Counted from the stretch's first letter, positions 35,061-44,439 are shown. The stretch is 64,000 nt of DNA from an uncultured Kineothrix sp. (GCA_910588855.1 CAJUSR010000003.1:186001-250000); one strand, 5' to 3'. Made by a program: numbers and translations. Notes: generated by a model not told the origin, from the letters alone.

Positions 35061-35327
35061 TTACTGCAAGGGATTTAACATGCGTAATGCGGATTTTGCC
35101 ATTTCGCTGCCCGATTTAAAAAGTTTTATCCCGTTTTGATGGTTGCGGGCTATCAGCTTTCTGGAAATAAAGGGATAGAGGAAGTATAAAAGGATGATAA
35201 TATCAATGACAGGGGAAGACGGTCCGAAAATCATGCTGGCTGTAATAATTAAAATAAGCATAATGACTAACTGCGGGATAAGGGATATCCATGCAATTTG
35301 ACGTACAATTGGCTTGCCGGAACTCAT
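35061..35327 (-). CDS. Small membrane protein of unknown function
   Basis: This 88-aa protein has two predicted helices (about 12-33 and 38-55) and a basic C-terminal tail. AAGGAGGGC lies upstream of the ATG, and a near-consensus promoter at 35417-35445 supports real expression. It is not recognised. Confidence 0.6.
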   Translation of the reverse strand: MSSGKPIVRQIAWISLIPQLVIMLILIITASMIFGPSSPVIDIIILLYFLYPFISRKLIARNHQNGIKLFKSGSEMAKSALRMLNPLQ

Positions 35328-35416
35328 TTGTGTGCCCTCCTTATGGTGAGTTTTTTAAATCGAAAATCGCGTTCGATAAGGGATGGATAGACATGAATTA
35401 ACAGATATTAATTATA

Positions 35417-35445
35417 AGTATAAGTTTATGGAAAAATTATGTCAA
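35417..35445 (-). promoter_or_regulatory. Near-consensus promoter for the small membrane protein
   Basis: Minus strand TTGACA (35445-35440), 17 nt, TATACT (35422-35417). A short inverted repeat ATCGAA/TTCGAT (35359-35377) in the leader could be an operator. Confidence 0.75.
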
Positions 35446-35514
35446 GTTGCTGCCTATTCATTTTCGGTTCTTGAAAGGGGATGTATAAAAAGTGCGGATA
35501 TGTTAGCTGGGATA

Positions 35515-35543
35515 TTGACGGAGAAAGGATAAAACGGTATGAT
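35515..35543 (+). promoter_or_regulatory. Promoter for rfbB
   Basis: TTGACG, 17 nt, TATGAT. It lies inside the upstream open frame that precedes the rfbB start, so the longer frame from 35481 is not the real start. Confidence 0.7.
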
Positions 35544-35621
35544 GGGAAGAAGAATGAAAGAGTGCTGCGGCTGGAAAAGAGCAGATATGCGGCAGAAGAA
35601 CCTTGGTACGGAGGAAAAAGG

Positions 35622-36698
35622 ATGAGGACTTATCTGGTAACAGGCGGAGCCGGTTTTATCGGTTCCAATTATATTCATTATATGTTAAAAAAATATGGCG
35701 ACGAAATCCGTATTATTAATGTGGATGCCCTTACCTATGCTGGCAACCTTGAAAATTTGAAAGGAGTGGAAGGAAGGGAGAACTACATTTTTGTAAAGGC
35801 GGATATCTGTGACAAGGAAGCGATTGCAAAAATTTTTGCGGAAAACGATATTGACAGGGTTGTCCATTTTGCGGCGGAAAGCCATGTGGACAGAAGCATC
35901 CGCAGTCCGGAAGTGTTTGTCCGGACAAATGTTTTAGGCACAGCTGTCATGTTAAACTGTGCAAAGGATGCCTGGGAACTTCCGGATGGAACGTTCCGGG
36001 AAGGGAAGAAATTCCTTCATGTTTCTACCGACGAAGTATACGGTTCTTTGGAAGAGGATGGAGGATACTTTTACGAGACGACCCCTTATGCCCCTCATAG
36101 CCCTTATTCGGCAAGTAAGGCGAGTTCGGACATGCTGGTAAAAGCTTATATGGATACGTACAAGTTCCCGGCAAATATTACCAACTGCTCGAATAATTAC
36201 GGCCCGTATCAGTTCCCGGAAAAACTGATTCCGCTGATTATCAACAATGCGCTGCAAGGGAAGAAGCTGCCGGTATATGGCGACGGGAAAAACGTTAGGG
36301 ATTGGCTGTATGTGGAAGACCATGCGAAAGCCATTGACATGGTGCAGGAGAAAGGGCGCCTGTTTGAAACTTATAATGTAGGCGGCCACAATGAAAAACA
36401 GAATATTGAAATCGTTAATATTATTATTGAAACGTTGCAGGAAATGCTTCCGGAAGGAGACCCAAGGAAGAGCCTTGTAAGCAAAGATTTAATCACTTAT
36501 GTGGAAGACCGCAAAGGGCATGACAGACGGTATGCCATAGCACCGGATAAAATTAAGGAAGAAATCGGCTGGGAACCGGAAACGATGTTCAAAGAGGGGA
36601 TTAAACTTACCATCCAATGGTTTTTTGAACATGAGGATTGGATGAAAAATGTAACCAGCGGCGATTATATGAAGTATTATGAGGAAATGTACCAATAA
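35622..36698 (+). CDS. rfbB: dTDP-glucose 4,6-dehydratase
   Basis: ATG at 35622 with GGAGG seven nt upstream gives 358 aa, the usual length. It is a short-chain dehydrogenase with the NAD motif GGAGFIGS at the start, STDEVYG (Thr136, Asp137, Glu138) and catalytic Tyr165/Lys169 (YSASK). It converts dTDP-glucose to dTDP-4-keto-6-deoxyglucose, the branch point for rhamnose and amino sugars. It has its own promoter and terminator, separate from rfbA and rfbC. Confidence 0.93.
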   Translation: MRTYLVTGGAGFIGSNYIHYMLKKYGDEIRIINVDALTYAGNLENLKGVEGRENYIFVKADICDKEAIAKIFAENDIDRVVHFAAESHVDRSIRSPEVFVRTNVLGTAVMLNCAKDAWELPDGTFREGKKFLHVSTDEVYGSLEEDGGYFYETTPYAPHSPYSASKASSDMLVKAYMDTYKFPANITNCSNNYGPYQFPEKLIPLIINNALQGKKLPVYGDGKNVRDWLYVEDHAKAIDMVQEKGRLFETYNVGGHNEKQNIEIVNIIIETLQEMLPEGDPRKSLVSKDLITYVEDRKGHDRRYAIAPDKIKEEIGWEPETMFKEGIKLTIQWFFEHEDWMKNVTSGDYMKYYEEMYQ

Positions 36699-36714
36699 AC
36701 TGTAAATAATAAAT

Positions 36715-36765
36715 GAAAGGATTCCCTTGTTGTTGCTTTTTAGCATTTAACAGGGGAATCTTTTG
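36715..36765 (+). terminator. Intrinsic terminator after rfbB
   Basis: AAAGGATTCCCTTGTT pairs with AACAGGGGAATCTTTT around a 17-nt loop. Confidence 0.8.
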
Positions 36766-36880
36766 CTATATCACACTGTGGCGGAGTAGAAGCATACCTC
36801 TGCTGTGCTTCGCCGCAGGCAAAACGTCACAGCGTTGAGAAAACAAGAAGTTGACCGCTTGGCCGACTCTTTTTGACCTT

Positions 36881-37044
36881 ATAGGAAAGTCCTTCGCCAG
36901 AAGGACGTAAATTGAGGAAGAACCGAAGGTTCTTCATGAAGTGTCGAAGACACTTTTTTACCATATAGGAAAGTCCTTCGCTAGAAGGACGTAAATTGAG
37001 GAAGAACCGAAGGTTCTTCATGAAGTGTCGAAGACACTTTTTTA
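36881..37044 (+). repeat. Tandem pair of three-hairpin repeat units
   Basis: Two 80-bp units (36881-36960 and 36965-37044) differ at one base. Each contains three back-to-back hairpins: GTCCTTC/GAAGGAC (4-nt loop), GAAGAACC/GGTTCTTC (loop GAA) and AGTGTC/GACACT (loop GAA) followed by TTTTTT, so each unit ends like an intrinsic terminator. The copy at window start 12-70 lacks the middle hairpin. The small ORF that crosses the region on the minus strand is an artefact of the repeats. Otherwise the 520-bp gap 36699-37219 holds no gene. Confidence 0.85.
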
Positions 37045-37084
37045 TAAAACCTTAATTAAGAAAAGAGTAGATAAGTTCTATGCA

Positions 37085-37113
37085 TTGTGATATAACTTAA
37101 TTGTATGTCTAAT
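37085..37113 (+). promoter_or_regulatory. Possible promoter for the glycosidase-like gene
   Basis: TTGTGA, 17 nt, TCTAAT. The -10 is weak. Confidence 0.35.
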
Positions 37114-37219
37114 GCTATGGACAAACTGCATGGATTGGGGGAGAGGCGGCTGTAAGGGCTGCTAGAATCTATGGTTTTGATGATAGAAAATATAGAATCG
37201 GATAAAAGAGGTAAAGTAG

Positions 37220-39055
37220 ATGAGGGCAGGAAAAAAAGAAGGGGACGGCGGAAAAAAGAAATATATACCTTTTGTCGCTGTTTTTATATGTGCGCTGGCA
37301 ATTATTGTCTGTGGGGTAACATACCGGTTTGTGGTGGGCAGGCAGGCTAAGGAGGCTTGGGCGGCTAGAGTGGAACGGGAAAAAGAACGGGCGGTCAAAG
37401 AGGAGGCGGCGGCCGAAGAAACGGCAGCCCAGACCGAGGAAGTGCTGGACTCTTCTGTGGATGCAGGGATGAATGTGCTTGAGATGATAGGCAGGCGCCC
37501 TTCTTTCATAGAATTGACAGAGGAAGGTACAAAGGATTTTGTAACAGTGGAGTCTTGTCTGGTGGACAATAAGACAAGCAATATTGTGTTGAAAGCTACA
37601 GCCGATGAAATCCCGGTAAGCGACGATGATTTTTATTATCTGTTTGCATTACGGATTCATAACAACGAAATAGGGGAGGATTTGGCTCCGATACAGGAAC
37701 GGTATAAGGGCGGGGAAATAGAATTTCAGTTTTCCAGGCATATCGGAAGTATTAGCGGGCTGCTTTATAAATATGTGGTAGCAGTGAAAATAGACGATAA
37801 ATATGTGGCGGTAAGCCAGCCTTATTATGTGACCAACCCGGAAGAGATATCGGTATATAAGTCAAACGGGGATGAGGCGGATTCCAAGAAAGGGCTTTTG
37901 ATTGATCCGGACAAGCTCCTTTCCGGGGAACTGGAAGATTTGGGGATAAAACATGCGGCATATAATATTCCGGTATCAAGGATACTTGGCACGTCCACCA
38001 GCGAAGAATATCCCACAATCGAATATGCTTATCAGGGGAAAGGCTATGAATTTAACGGGGAAGTGATATCGGAATACGATTTGATATTCCGTACGCTGAC
38101 AGAAAAGGACGTTGAAATTTCTGTTATTATATTAAATGATTTAACGTCGTCATATCCTCAGATGATTCATCCATTGGCCCGTTCCGGCATCGGAACTGCG
38201 CCTTATTATGCGTTCAATGGGGCGGACGAAGAAGGTGTGGAATATATGGGGGCAATCGCTTCATTTCTGGCGGAAAGGTATTCGGGAAGAGCCAACGGCA
38301 GGGGGGTGATTTCCAACTGGATTATCGGAAATGAAATCAATGCCAGGAAGCACTGGAATTATATGGAGCGCGTCGGAGTAAGCTCTTATGTAGAAGAATA
38401 TGCCAAGGCTTTCCGCGTATTTTACAATACCATCAAAGGGATTAACGGTGCCAGCAGGATTTATATTTCATTGGACCAAAGATGGGACAGCAATGCCGGA
38501 GGCGCTGATAATTATGATGCAAAGGATATATTGGATGAGTTTAACAGGCAGATGAAGGCGGAGGGGAATATTGACTGGGGGTTGGCAATCCATCCCTATA
38601 ATGTGCCTTTGACCTCGCCTTACATATGGAAAGAATCCAAATACGTCAAAGACGGAGTGGATACTTCCATGGTGACGATGGCGAACATCCATGTAGTGAC
38701 GGATTATCTCCAAAAGGAAGATTTTTTGACGGAAGATGGGGAAGTGCGTTCCGTGACAGTGAGCGAGCTGGGCTATACTTCTTCCAATGGGGAGGAAGTG
38801 CAGGCAGCGGCAATTGTATATGCCTATAAAGCGGCGGAAGCGAATCCGCATATTGATGCCGTGCTGTTTTCCAGGCAGACGGATGCGGCAGAAGAAGTAG
38901 CGGAAGGGCTGGCATTGGGGATAAACCACATCGACGGTAAACGGAAATATATGTATAATGTTTTTAAATATATGGATACGGAACAAGAGGAAAAATATAC
39001 GGATTTTGCGAAAGGGATTATTGGGATTGACGATTGGGGAACCGTGATTAGATGA
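37220..39055 (+). CDS. Membrane-anchored TIM-barrel glycosidase-like protein (DUF5722-type)
   Basis: This 611-aa protein has a basic start, a membrane helix (about 14-36), an Ala/Glu-rich linker, a beta-sandwich-like part (about 90-215) and a TIM-barrel-like domain (about 230-600). Glu372 in WIIGNEINARKHW sits where clan-A glycoside hydrolases carry the acid/base, and Glu516 in VSELGYTS could be the nucleophile. I recall the family as DUF5722. It is probably an outer-face glycan hydrolase or transglycosylase acting on the polymer made here (inference). Confidence 0.7.
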   Translation: MRAGKKEGDGGKKKYIPFVAVFICALAIIVCGVTYRFVVGRQAKEAWAARVEREKERAVKEEAAAEETAAQTEEVLDSSVDAGMNVLEMIGRRPSFIELTEEGTKDFVTVESCLVDNKTSNIVLKATADEIPVSDDDFYYLFALRIHNNEIGEDLAPIQERYKGGEIEFQFSRHIGSISGLLYKYVVAVKIDDKYVAVSQPYYVTNPEEISVYKSNGDEADSKKGLLIDPDKLLSGELEDLGIKHAAYNIPVSRILGTSTSEEYPTIEYAYQGKGYEFNGEVISEYDLIFRTLTEKDVEISVIILNDLTSSYPQMIHPLARSGIGTAPYYAFNGADEEGVEYMGAIASFLAERYSGRANGRGVISNWIIGNEINARKHWNYMERVGVSSYVEEYAKAFRVFYNTIKGINGASRIYISLDQRWDSNAGGADNYDAKDILDEFNRQMKAEGNIDWGLAIHPYNVPLTSPYIWKESKYVKDGVDTSMVTMANIHVVTDYLQKEDFLTEDGEVRSVTVSELGYTSSNGEEVQAAAIVYAYKAAEANPHIDAVLFSRQTDAAEEVAEGLALGINHIDGKRKYMYNVFKYMDTEQEEKYTDFAKGIIGIDDWGTVIR

Positions 39056-39063
39056 TATTTACA

Positions 39064-39092
39064 TTTTCATTTTTTTTTATATGTGGTATACT
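39064..39092 (+). promoter_or_regulatory. Extended -10 promoter for the rfbA unit
   Basis: TTTTCA, 17 nt, TATACT with TGG directly before the -10. The 13-nt string ATGTGGTATACTG is identical in the phosphoglucomutase promoter at 51074-51086. AGGAGG follows at 39119. Confidence 0.6.
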
Positions 39093-39134
39093 GACAAATA
39101 GTATATTGTGCGATATTTAGGAGGGTGTTTATAG

Positions 39135-40004
39135 ATGAAAGGAATTATATTGGCGGGGGGAAGCGGCACGAGGCTTTATCCGCTGACGAAAGCAATTTCA
39201 AAGCAGATTATGCCGGTGTATGATAAACCGATGATATACTATCCGTTATCTACGCTGATGCTGGCGGGAATCAGGGAAATATTGATTATTTCAACGCCAA
39301 GGGACTTGCCGGTATTTGAGGAATTATTTGGAACAGGGGAGCAGTTTGGGCTTCGGATAGAGTATGCAATACAGGAATATCCAAGAGGGTTGGCGGATGC
39401 ATTTATTATAGGGGCGGATTTTATCGGAACGGACAGCGTGGCGCTTGTGCTTGGGGATAATATTTTCTATGGGCAAAGTTTTTCAAGGGTGCTGAAGGAA
39501 GCGGCATCCAGGGAAAAAGGGGCGACGATTTTTGGCTATTATGTCAGGGATCCCAGGGAATATGGTGTCGTAGAATTTGACAAGAACGGGAAGGCGCTTT
39601 CCATAGAAGAAAAACCGGAAAAACCCAAAAGCAATTATGCAGTGCCGGGACTGTATTTTTATGACAATGATGTGGTGAAGATTGCAGCGGAGGTGAAGCC
39701 ATCCGCCAGAGGGGAAATAGAAATCACCAGCATTAACAACGAATATTTAAAGCGGGGAACTTTGATGGTGGAAACGTTAGGAAGGGGCTTTGCATGGCTG
39801 GATACGGGGAACCATGATTCCCTTTTGGATGCGGCCGACTTTGTGGCAGCAGTCCAGAAACGGCAGGGGCTTTATATTTCCTGTATTGAAGAAATTGCGT
39901 TTAAAAAAGGTTTTATCACTAAGGAGCAGCTTTTGAAGCTGGCTGAACCGCTGATGAAAACGGATTATGGAAAATATATGGTAGAGGTTGCGAATGGGCT
40001 CTAA
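39135..40004 (+). CDS. rfbA: Glucose-1-phosphate thymidylyltransferase
   Basis: This 289-aa enzyme has the signature GGSGTRLYPLTKAISKQ near the N-terminus and LGDNIFYG, matching RmlA. It makes dTDP-glucose from glucose-1-phosphate and dTTP, feeding RfbB. AGGAGG precedes the ATG. The end overlaps the GH25 gene start by 11 bp. Confidence 0.95.
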   Translation: MKGIILAGGSGTRLYPLTKAISKQIMPVYDKPMIYYPLSTLMLAGIREILIISTPRDLPVFEELFGTGEQFGLRIEYAIQEYPRGLADAFIIGADFIGTDSVALVLGDNIFYGQSFSRVLKEAASREKGATIFGYYVRDPREYGVVEFDKNGKALSIEEKPEKPKSNYAVPGLYFYDNDVVKIAAEVKPSARGEIEITSINNEYLKRGTLMVETLGRGFAWLDTGNHDSLLDAADFVAAVQKRQGLYISCIEEIAFKKGFITKEQLLKLAEPLMKTDYGKYMVEVANGL

Positions 40005-41382
40005 TATAAAAAGAATTGTTATACTGATGATTGTCCTTATGTTTGTAGCAGTGGCCGGGATTGTCTTGTATGCAAATATCCGTTCCGAGGAAAAGGCAGT
40101 GCAGACCGCGCAGATGGACACGGAAACAGGCGCCGGGGAGGGGGAGACGCTGCAGATAGGGGATAATACCCGCGCTTTTTTAGGGGATGAGACTTTTTTT
40201 GACCCGGACAAGCAGCCTTATTCTTCCATTGAGAAGATGGAGGGGAAGAATTTATCGCTGCTTATGACATCGGTGCAAAAAGACTTGCGCATCCAGATTG
40301 TGGACAATGCCGGAAAACTGGTAGAAGGGGAAGCTTTTTGCGTCGTGCTGAACGGGGATAAAGAATATGTAGATGAGGATAAAGACGGTATAATTTACAT
40401 CGAATATCTCCGGGCCGGGGATTATGAAGTGGCATTAAAGGAAGTGGAAGGATACCGTGTGCCGGAGACGAGCGCAAAAATAACAGTGAAGCAAAGCGTG
40501 GAATATGTAGTAATTGACGATATTGATTTGTTGATTTTATCGGAGGATGAGGTCAATGCGGAATTGGAGGATTTAGAAGCCAACGATGCATTGGATGATG
40601 CTGACAAATCCGAAATCACCAAGATACAGGAAGGGAATGCCAATGCCAAGTTTGGGATTGATGTTTCCAAATGGAATAAAGAGATTGATTGGGATAAGGT
40701 GAAAAATGCGGGTGTGGAGTTTGCCATTATCCGTGTCGGCTATCGGGGCGCTACTACCGGGGCTTTAGTGGTAGACCCTTATTTTGAGGCGAATATAAAA
40801 GGGGCAATCCGGGCAGGAATCCCGGTGGGGGTATATTTCTTTACCCAGGCGGTAAATACGGTGGAGGCAGTGGAAGAAGCCAGCATGGTGATGGCACTGT
40901 GCAGGGATTACAAACTGGACTATCCGGTATTTATTGATGTAGAAGGTCTGGGTGGCAGCGGTCGGGCAGACGGATTGGACGTGGAAACGAGAACTGCAGT
41001 CAGCGAAGCATTCTGTGCCACAATAGAAAGCGCCGGGTATCGTGCGGGCGTGTATTCTTCCAGAAATTGGCTCAACCAGATGCTGAATATGGATAAGCTA
41101 AATAAATATATTGTATGGCTGGCGGAATACAGGGATGTGCCGATTTATCAGGGATATTACCATATGTGGCAATATACGTCCGGCGGAAGCGTGGATGGCA
41201 TTGAAGGACGGGTGGATTTCAACTTAAGTTATTTGAGGATAGAAGGCAACGCAGATAATATGGCGGGGGATATTGTCCAGAAGGAAGAGGACAGTGAAGA
41301 GGAAATTGATGAAGCAGATTTGACCGACGAAGAAATAGAAGAACCAAAGCCTATCCAGGGAGCGGTGAATGCGGAGCGTTAA
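39994..41382 (+). CDS. Membrane-anchored GH25 lysozyme-family protein
   Basis: ATG 39994 (GAGG upstream; TTG 39988 is an alternative) gives 462 aa. It has an N-terminal helix, a prealbumin-like beta-sandwich (about 90-165, DKDGIIYIEYLRAGDYEVALKE) and a GH25 domain from about 218 with IDVSKW (Asp223) and FIDVEG (Asp315, Glu317) as acid residues. It ends in an acidic tail. GH25 enzymes cut MurNAc-GlcNAc bonds. Overlap with rfbA ties it to sugar supply, so a role in wall remodelling at the attachment site is plausible. Confidence 0.85.
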   Translation: MGSNIKRIVILMIVLMFVAVAGIVLYANIRSEEKAVQTAQMDTETGAGEGETLQIGDNTRAFLGDETFFDPDKQPYSSIEKMEGKNLSLLMTSVQKDLRIQIVDNAGKLVEGEAFCVVLNGDKEYVDEDKDGIIYIEYLRAGDYEVALKEVEGYRVPETSAKITVKQSVEYVVIDDIDLLILSEDEVNAELEDLEANDALDDADKSEITKIQEGNANAKFGIDVSKWNKEIDWDKVKNAGVEFAIIRVGYRGATTGALVVDPYFEANIKGAIRAGIPVGVYFFTQAVNTVEAVEEASMVMALCRDYKLDYPVFIDVEGLGGSGRADGLDVETRTAVSEAFCATIESAGYRAGVYSSRNWLNQMLNMDKLNKYIVWLAEYRDVPIYQGYYHMWQYTSGGSVDGIEGRVDFNLSYLRIEGNADNMAGDIVQKEEDSEEEIDEADLTDEEIEEPKPIQGAVNAER

Positions 41383-41421
41383 GAATTTTTACAGGAAAAT
41401 GGAAGAAAAGGAGTTGGGAAA

Positions 41422-41979
41422 ATGGGAAAGATAACAGTTGAGACATGTGGAATAGAAGGGCTGAAAGTGATTGTGCCGGCAGTTTTCGGGGATGAAAGGG
41501 GATATTTTATGGAAACCTATCATTACGAGGATTATAAAGCGGCGGGAATTGATCAGGTATTTGTACAAGATAACCAGTCTTCTTCCAGAAAGGGCGTTCT
41601 TCGGGGGCTGCATTTCCAGAAAGAGTTTCCACAGGATAAACTGGTTCGGGTAATTAGCGGGGAAGTGTTCGATGTGGCAGTGGACTTGAGGGAAGGAAGC
41701 AGTACGTTCGGCCAGTGGTTTGGAGTGACGCTTTCTGCAGAGAACAAGAAGCAGTTTTTTATTCCGAAGAATTTTGCCCACGGTTTTTTAGTTCTTTCGG
41801 ATTATGCGGAATTTGCATATAAATGTACGGATTTTTATCACCCTAATGACGAAGGGGGAATATTTTACAACGACCCGGAGATTGGTGTGGAATGGCCGGT
41901 TCCGGAGGGGATGGAATTGGTTATGTCAGAAAAAGATAAAAAATGGGGCGGCATAAAAGAATATGTTGCATGCAGATAA
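41422..41979 (+). CDS. rfbC: dTDP-4-dehydrorhamnose 3,5-epimerase
   Basis: This 185-aa protein is a cupin-fold epimerase with DERGYFMETY, VLRGLHFQ (catalytic His64) and PKNFAHGFLVL. It converts dTDP-4-keto-6-deoxyglucose to the L-lyxo isomer. The reductase RfbD that completes dTDP-rhamnose is not in the window. It stands 9 bp before the ABC permease gene. Confidence 0.95.
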   Translation: MGKITVETCGIEGLKVIVPAVFGDERGYFMETYHYEDYKAAGIDQVFVQDNQSSSRKGVLRGLHFQKEFPQDKLVRVISGEVFDVAVDLREGSSTFGQWFGVTLSAENKKQFFIPKNFAHGFLVLSDYAEFAYKCTDFYHPNDEGGIFYNDPEIGVEWPVPEGMELVMSEKDKKWGGIKEYVACR

Positions 41980-41988
41980 GGATATTTT

Positions 41989-43041
41989 ATGAAAACTGCA
42001 AATAGAACGAAAAAGCTTGGTAAAAACGGGAATATGAGAAAAGGGCGGCAGAGCGAGGATGCATTGAAAAAGGCGTTTATGGGGCTTTTTTATTTTCTTG
42101 CTTTGGTATTGGCAACAGTAGTGCTTCTCCACCATAATCCGTTGGCAGACCAGACGACGGAAGTGATGAAAAAAGTGATGGCCTGCCTGCTGATTTCCTT
42201 TACTTGTGTGATTTTCGGCATTTTTTATGACCGTTTGACAGTTCTTCCCAAGGAACTTTACCAAAGCAGGAAGCTCATATGGAAGCTGGCGAAAAATGAT
42301 TTTAAGAAAAGGTACGCAGGCTCATACCTTGGGATGGTATGGGCATTTGTGCAGCCGGTGGTGACGGTTGTAATGTATTGGATTGTGTTTGACAGGGTGT
42401 TCGACACAAGAAGCCAGCTTGTGGCCGGAGGGATTGAAGTTCCTTATGTGCTGTATTTGACAGCCGGGCTGGTGCCGTGGTTTTATTTTACGGAAGCCCT
42501 TACCAATGGTACCACAGCTTTGTTGGAGTATAATTATCTTGTAAAAAAGGTGGTATTTAAAATCAGCATCCTGCCCATTATAAAAGTAATCGCGGCGACT
42601 TTTATCCATATATTTTTTGTATGCGTGTTGCTGGTGATTGCTGTTGCGTATGGGTATTATCCGAGCATTTACACGCTGCAGATTTTTTATTACAGTTTTT
42701 GTGAACTTGTACTGGTGCTGGCGATTAGCTATGTCACCTGTGCGGTTGTAGTGTTTTTTAAGGATTTGCAGCAGATTATCAATATTGCCCTTCAGATTGG
42801 GATGTGGGCGACGCCTATCTTATGGGATATTTCGATGCTGACCGATAGGATGAAGCCCATCTTTAAGCTGAACCCGATGGTTTATATTGTCAATGGATAC
42901 CGCAGTGCAATCTATGAACAGGAATGGTTTTTTGAACATTTCTATTCGTCCACTTATTTCTGGATTTTTACGGTTACGCTGTTCTGTATCGGGTCTTTGA
43001 TTTTTAAAAAGCTGAAAGTGCATTTTGCTGATGTGCTGTAG
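41989..43041 (+). CDS. ABC transporter permease, Wzm/TagG type
   Basis: This 350-aa protein has an ABC-2 permease core (from about residue 92) with KNDFKKRYAGSYLGMVWAFVQP, as in polysaccharide exporters, and about six helices. An N-terminal extension of about 90 residues with two extra helices (about 23-45 and 60-78) is not usual for Wzm. It works with the ATPase that follows to flip the lipid-linked polymer. Confidence 0.88.
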   Translation: MKTANRTKKLGKNGNMRKGRQSEDALKKAFMGLFYFLALVLATVVLLHHNPLADQTTEVMKKVMACLLISFTCVIFGIFYDRLTVLPKELYQSRKLIWKLAKNDFKKRYAGSYLGMVWAFVQPVVTVVMYWIVFDRVFDTRSQLVAGGIEVPYVLYLTAGLVPWFYFTEALTNGTTALLEYNYLVKKVVFKISILPIIKVIAATFIHIFFVCVLLVIAVAYGYYPSIYTLQIFYYSFCELVLVLAISYVTCAVVVFFKDLQQIINIALQIGMWATPILWDISMLTDRMKPIFKLNPMVYIVNGYRSAIYEQEWFFEHFYSSTYFWIFTVTLFCIGSLIFKKLKVHFADVL

Positions 43042-43146
43042 GAAAAATAGCTGGAGGATGTTGTTGACAGGGTGTCCGACCATGACAGGCAACAGGTTCT
43101 GCTTCAGGGTAAATACACGGCAAAGCAAAAATGGAGAAGCGGCAGG

Positions 43147-44439
43147 ATGAATAAGAAAAAAATAGCGATTCAGGTGAAAGATCTGGACAAAGTTTATAAA
43201 TTATATGACAAGCCTTCGGATAGGCTGAAGGAAGCCCTTGGTCTTACTAAAAAGAAAAAATATAAAGAACATCATGCTTTAAGCAATGTGGATTTGAAAA
43301 TTTACCAGGGGGAAACGGTTGGTATTATCGGAACGAATGGTTCCGGGAAATCTACGATTTTAAAGATTATTACCGGGGTATTGAATCCTTCGGCCGGGGA
43401 AGTGAAAGTAAATGGACGCATATCCGCCCTTTTGGAATTGGGGGCAGGGTTTAATCAGGAATACAACGGAATTGAAAATATTTACTTAAACGGAACAATG
43501 ATTGGTTTTTCCGAAAAGGAGATTGACGAAAAGATGGATGCCATCCTGGAGTTTGCGGACATCGGCGATTATGTATACCAGCCGGTAAAGACGTATTCCA
43601 GCGGGATGTTTGTCCGTCTTGCTTTTGCGGTTGCAATTAATATCGAGCCAGAGATATTGATTGTGGATGAGGCGCTTTCGGTAGGGGACGTGTTTTTTCA
43701 GGCAAAATGTTACCATAAGTTTGAAGAATTTAAGCAGATGGGGAAGACAATTTTATTTGTCAGCCATGATTTGAGCAGTATCAGCAAATACTGTGACCGG
43801 GTGGTGCTTTTGAATCAGGGGATAAAATTGGGGGAAGGCTCTCCAAAGGAAATGATTGACGTATATAAGCGGGTCTTAGTCGGGCAATATGAAGTGCCGG
43901 AAGAAAAAAACGGCAATCTTCTGGACGATAAGGAAGTGACGGATGCAGCCGCGGCGAAGATTGGCGTGAATCCGGAATTGCTGGAATACGGAACGAATGC
44001 GGCAAAAATAACGGGATATTATATTACGGACGAAAAAGGGGTACATACGACTGCGGTAATTAAAGGGCAGGAGTTTACCATCCATATGGAAGTGGAATTT
44101 GCAGAGGATGTGCCTGCTCCTATTTTTGCTTTTACAATAAAAAATATTAAAGGAACGGAGATTACGGGAACAAATACAATGGTGGAAAAAGCCTTCCTTG
44201 AACCGGTGAAGGCAGGAGAGAAAAAAGAAGTTGTATTTAGACAGAAAATGAGCCTGCAAGGCGGGGAATATTTGCTTTCCCTGGGGGTGACGGGATACGA
44301 GAGGGATAAGTTTGAGGTATATCACAGGCTGTATGATGTATTGAACGTAACGGTAATATCCGATAAGGATACGGTTGGCTTCTATGATATGGGAACGGAG
44401 GCAGAGGTATTGGACAAAAGCGGTGAGGAGAAGGAATAG
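43147..44439 (+). CDS. ABC transporter ATP-binding protein with Wzt-type C-domain
   Basis: ATG at 43147 (430 aa) is preferred over 43072, whose extra 25 residues do not fit the family. The ATPase domain (1-245) carries Walker A GTNGSGKST (62-70), signature YSSGMFVRLAFAVA and Walker B ILIVDEALSVGD. The C-terminal part (about 275-425) resembles the Wzt polymer-binding beta-sandwich, which recognises the modified end of the glycan in systems such as E. coli O8/O9a. This suggests end-dependent export, consistent with the methyltransferase-kinase that follows. Confidence 0.88.
   Translation: MNKKKIAIQVKDLDKVYKLYDKPSDRLKEALGLTKKKKYKEHHALSNVDLKIYQGETVGIIGTNGSGKSTILKIITGVLNPSAGEVKVNGRISALLELGAGFNQEYNGIENIYLNGTMIGFSEKEIDEKMDAILEFADIGDYVYQPVKTYSSGMFVRLAFAVAINIEPEILIVDEALSVGDVFFQAKCYHKFEEFKQMGKTILFVSHDLSSISKYCDRVVLLNQGIKLGEGSPKEMIDVYKRVLVGQYEVPEEKNGNLLDDKEVTDAAAAKIGVNPELLEYGTNAAKITGYYITDEKGVHTTAVIKGQEFTIHMEVEFAEDVPAPIFAFTIKNIKGTEITGTNTMVEKAFLEPVKAGEKKEVVFRQKMSLQGGEYLLSLGVTGYERDKFEVYHRLYDVLNVTVISDKDTVGFYDMGTEAEVLDKSGEEKE

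Noticed and set aside
35481..35621. 47-codon upstream extension of rfbB
   Set aside because: A good promoter lies within it and GGAGG precedes the internal ATG that gives the normal family start.
36827..37021. 64-codon minus-strand ORF with an internal duplication
   Set aside because: The duplication is just the two hairpin-repeat units read in frame.
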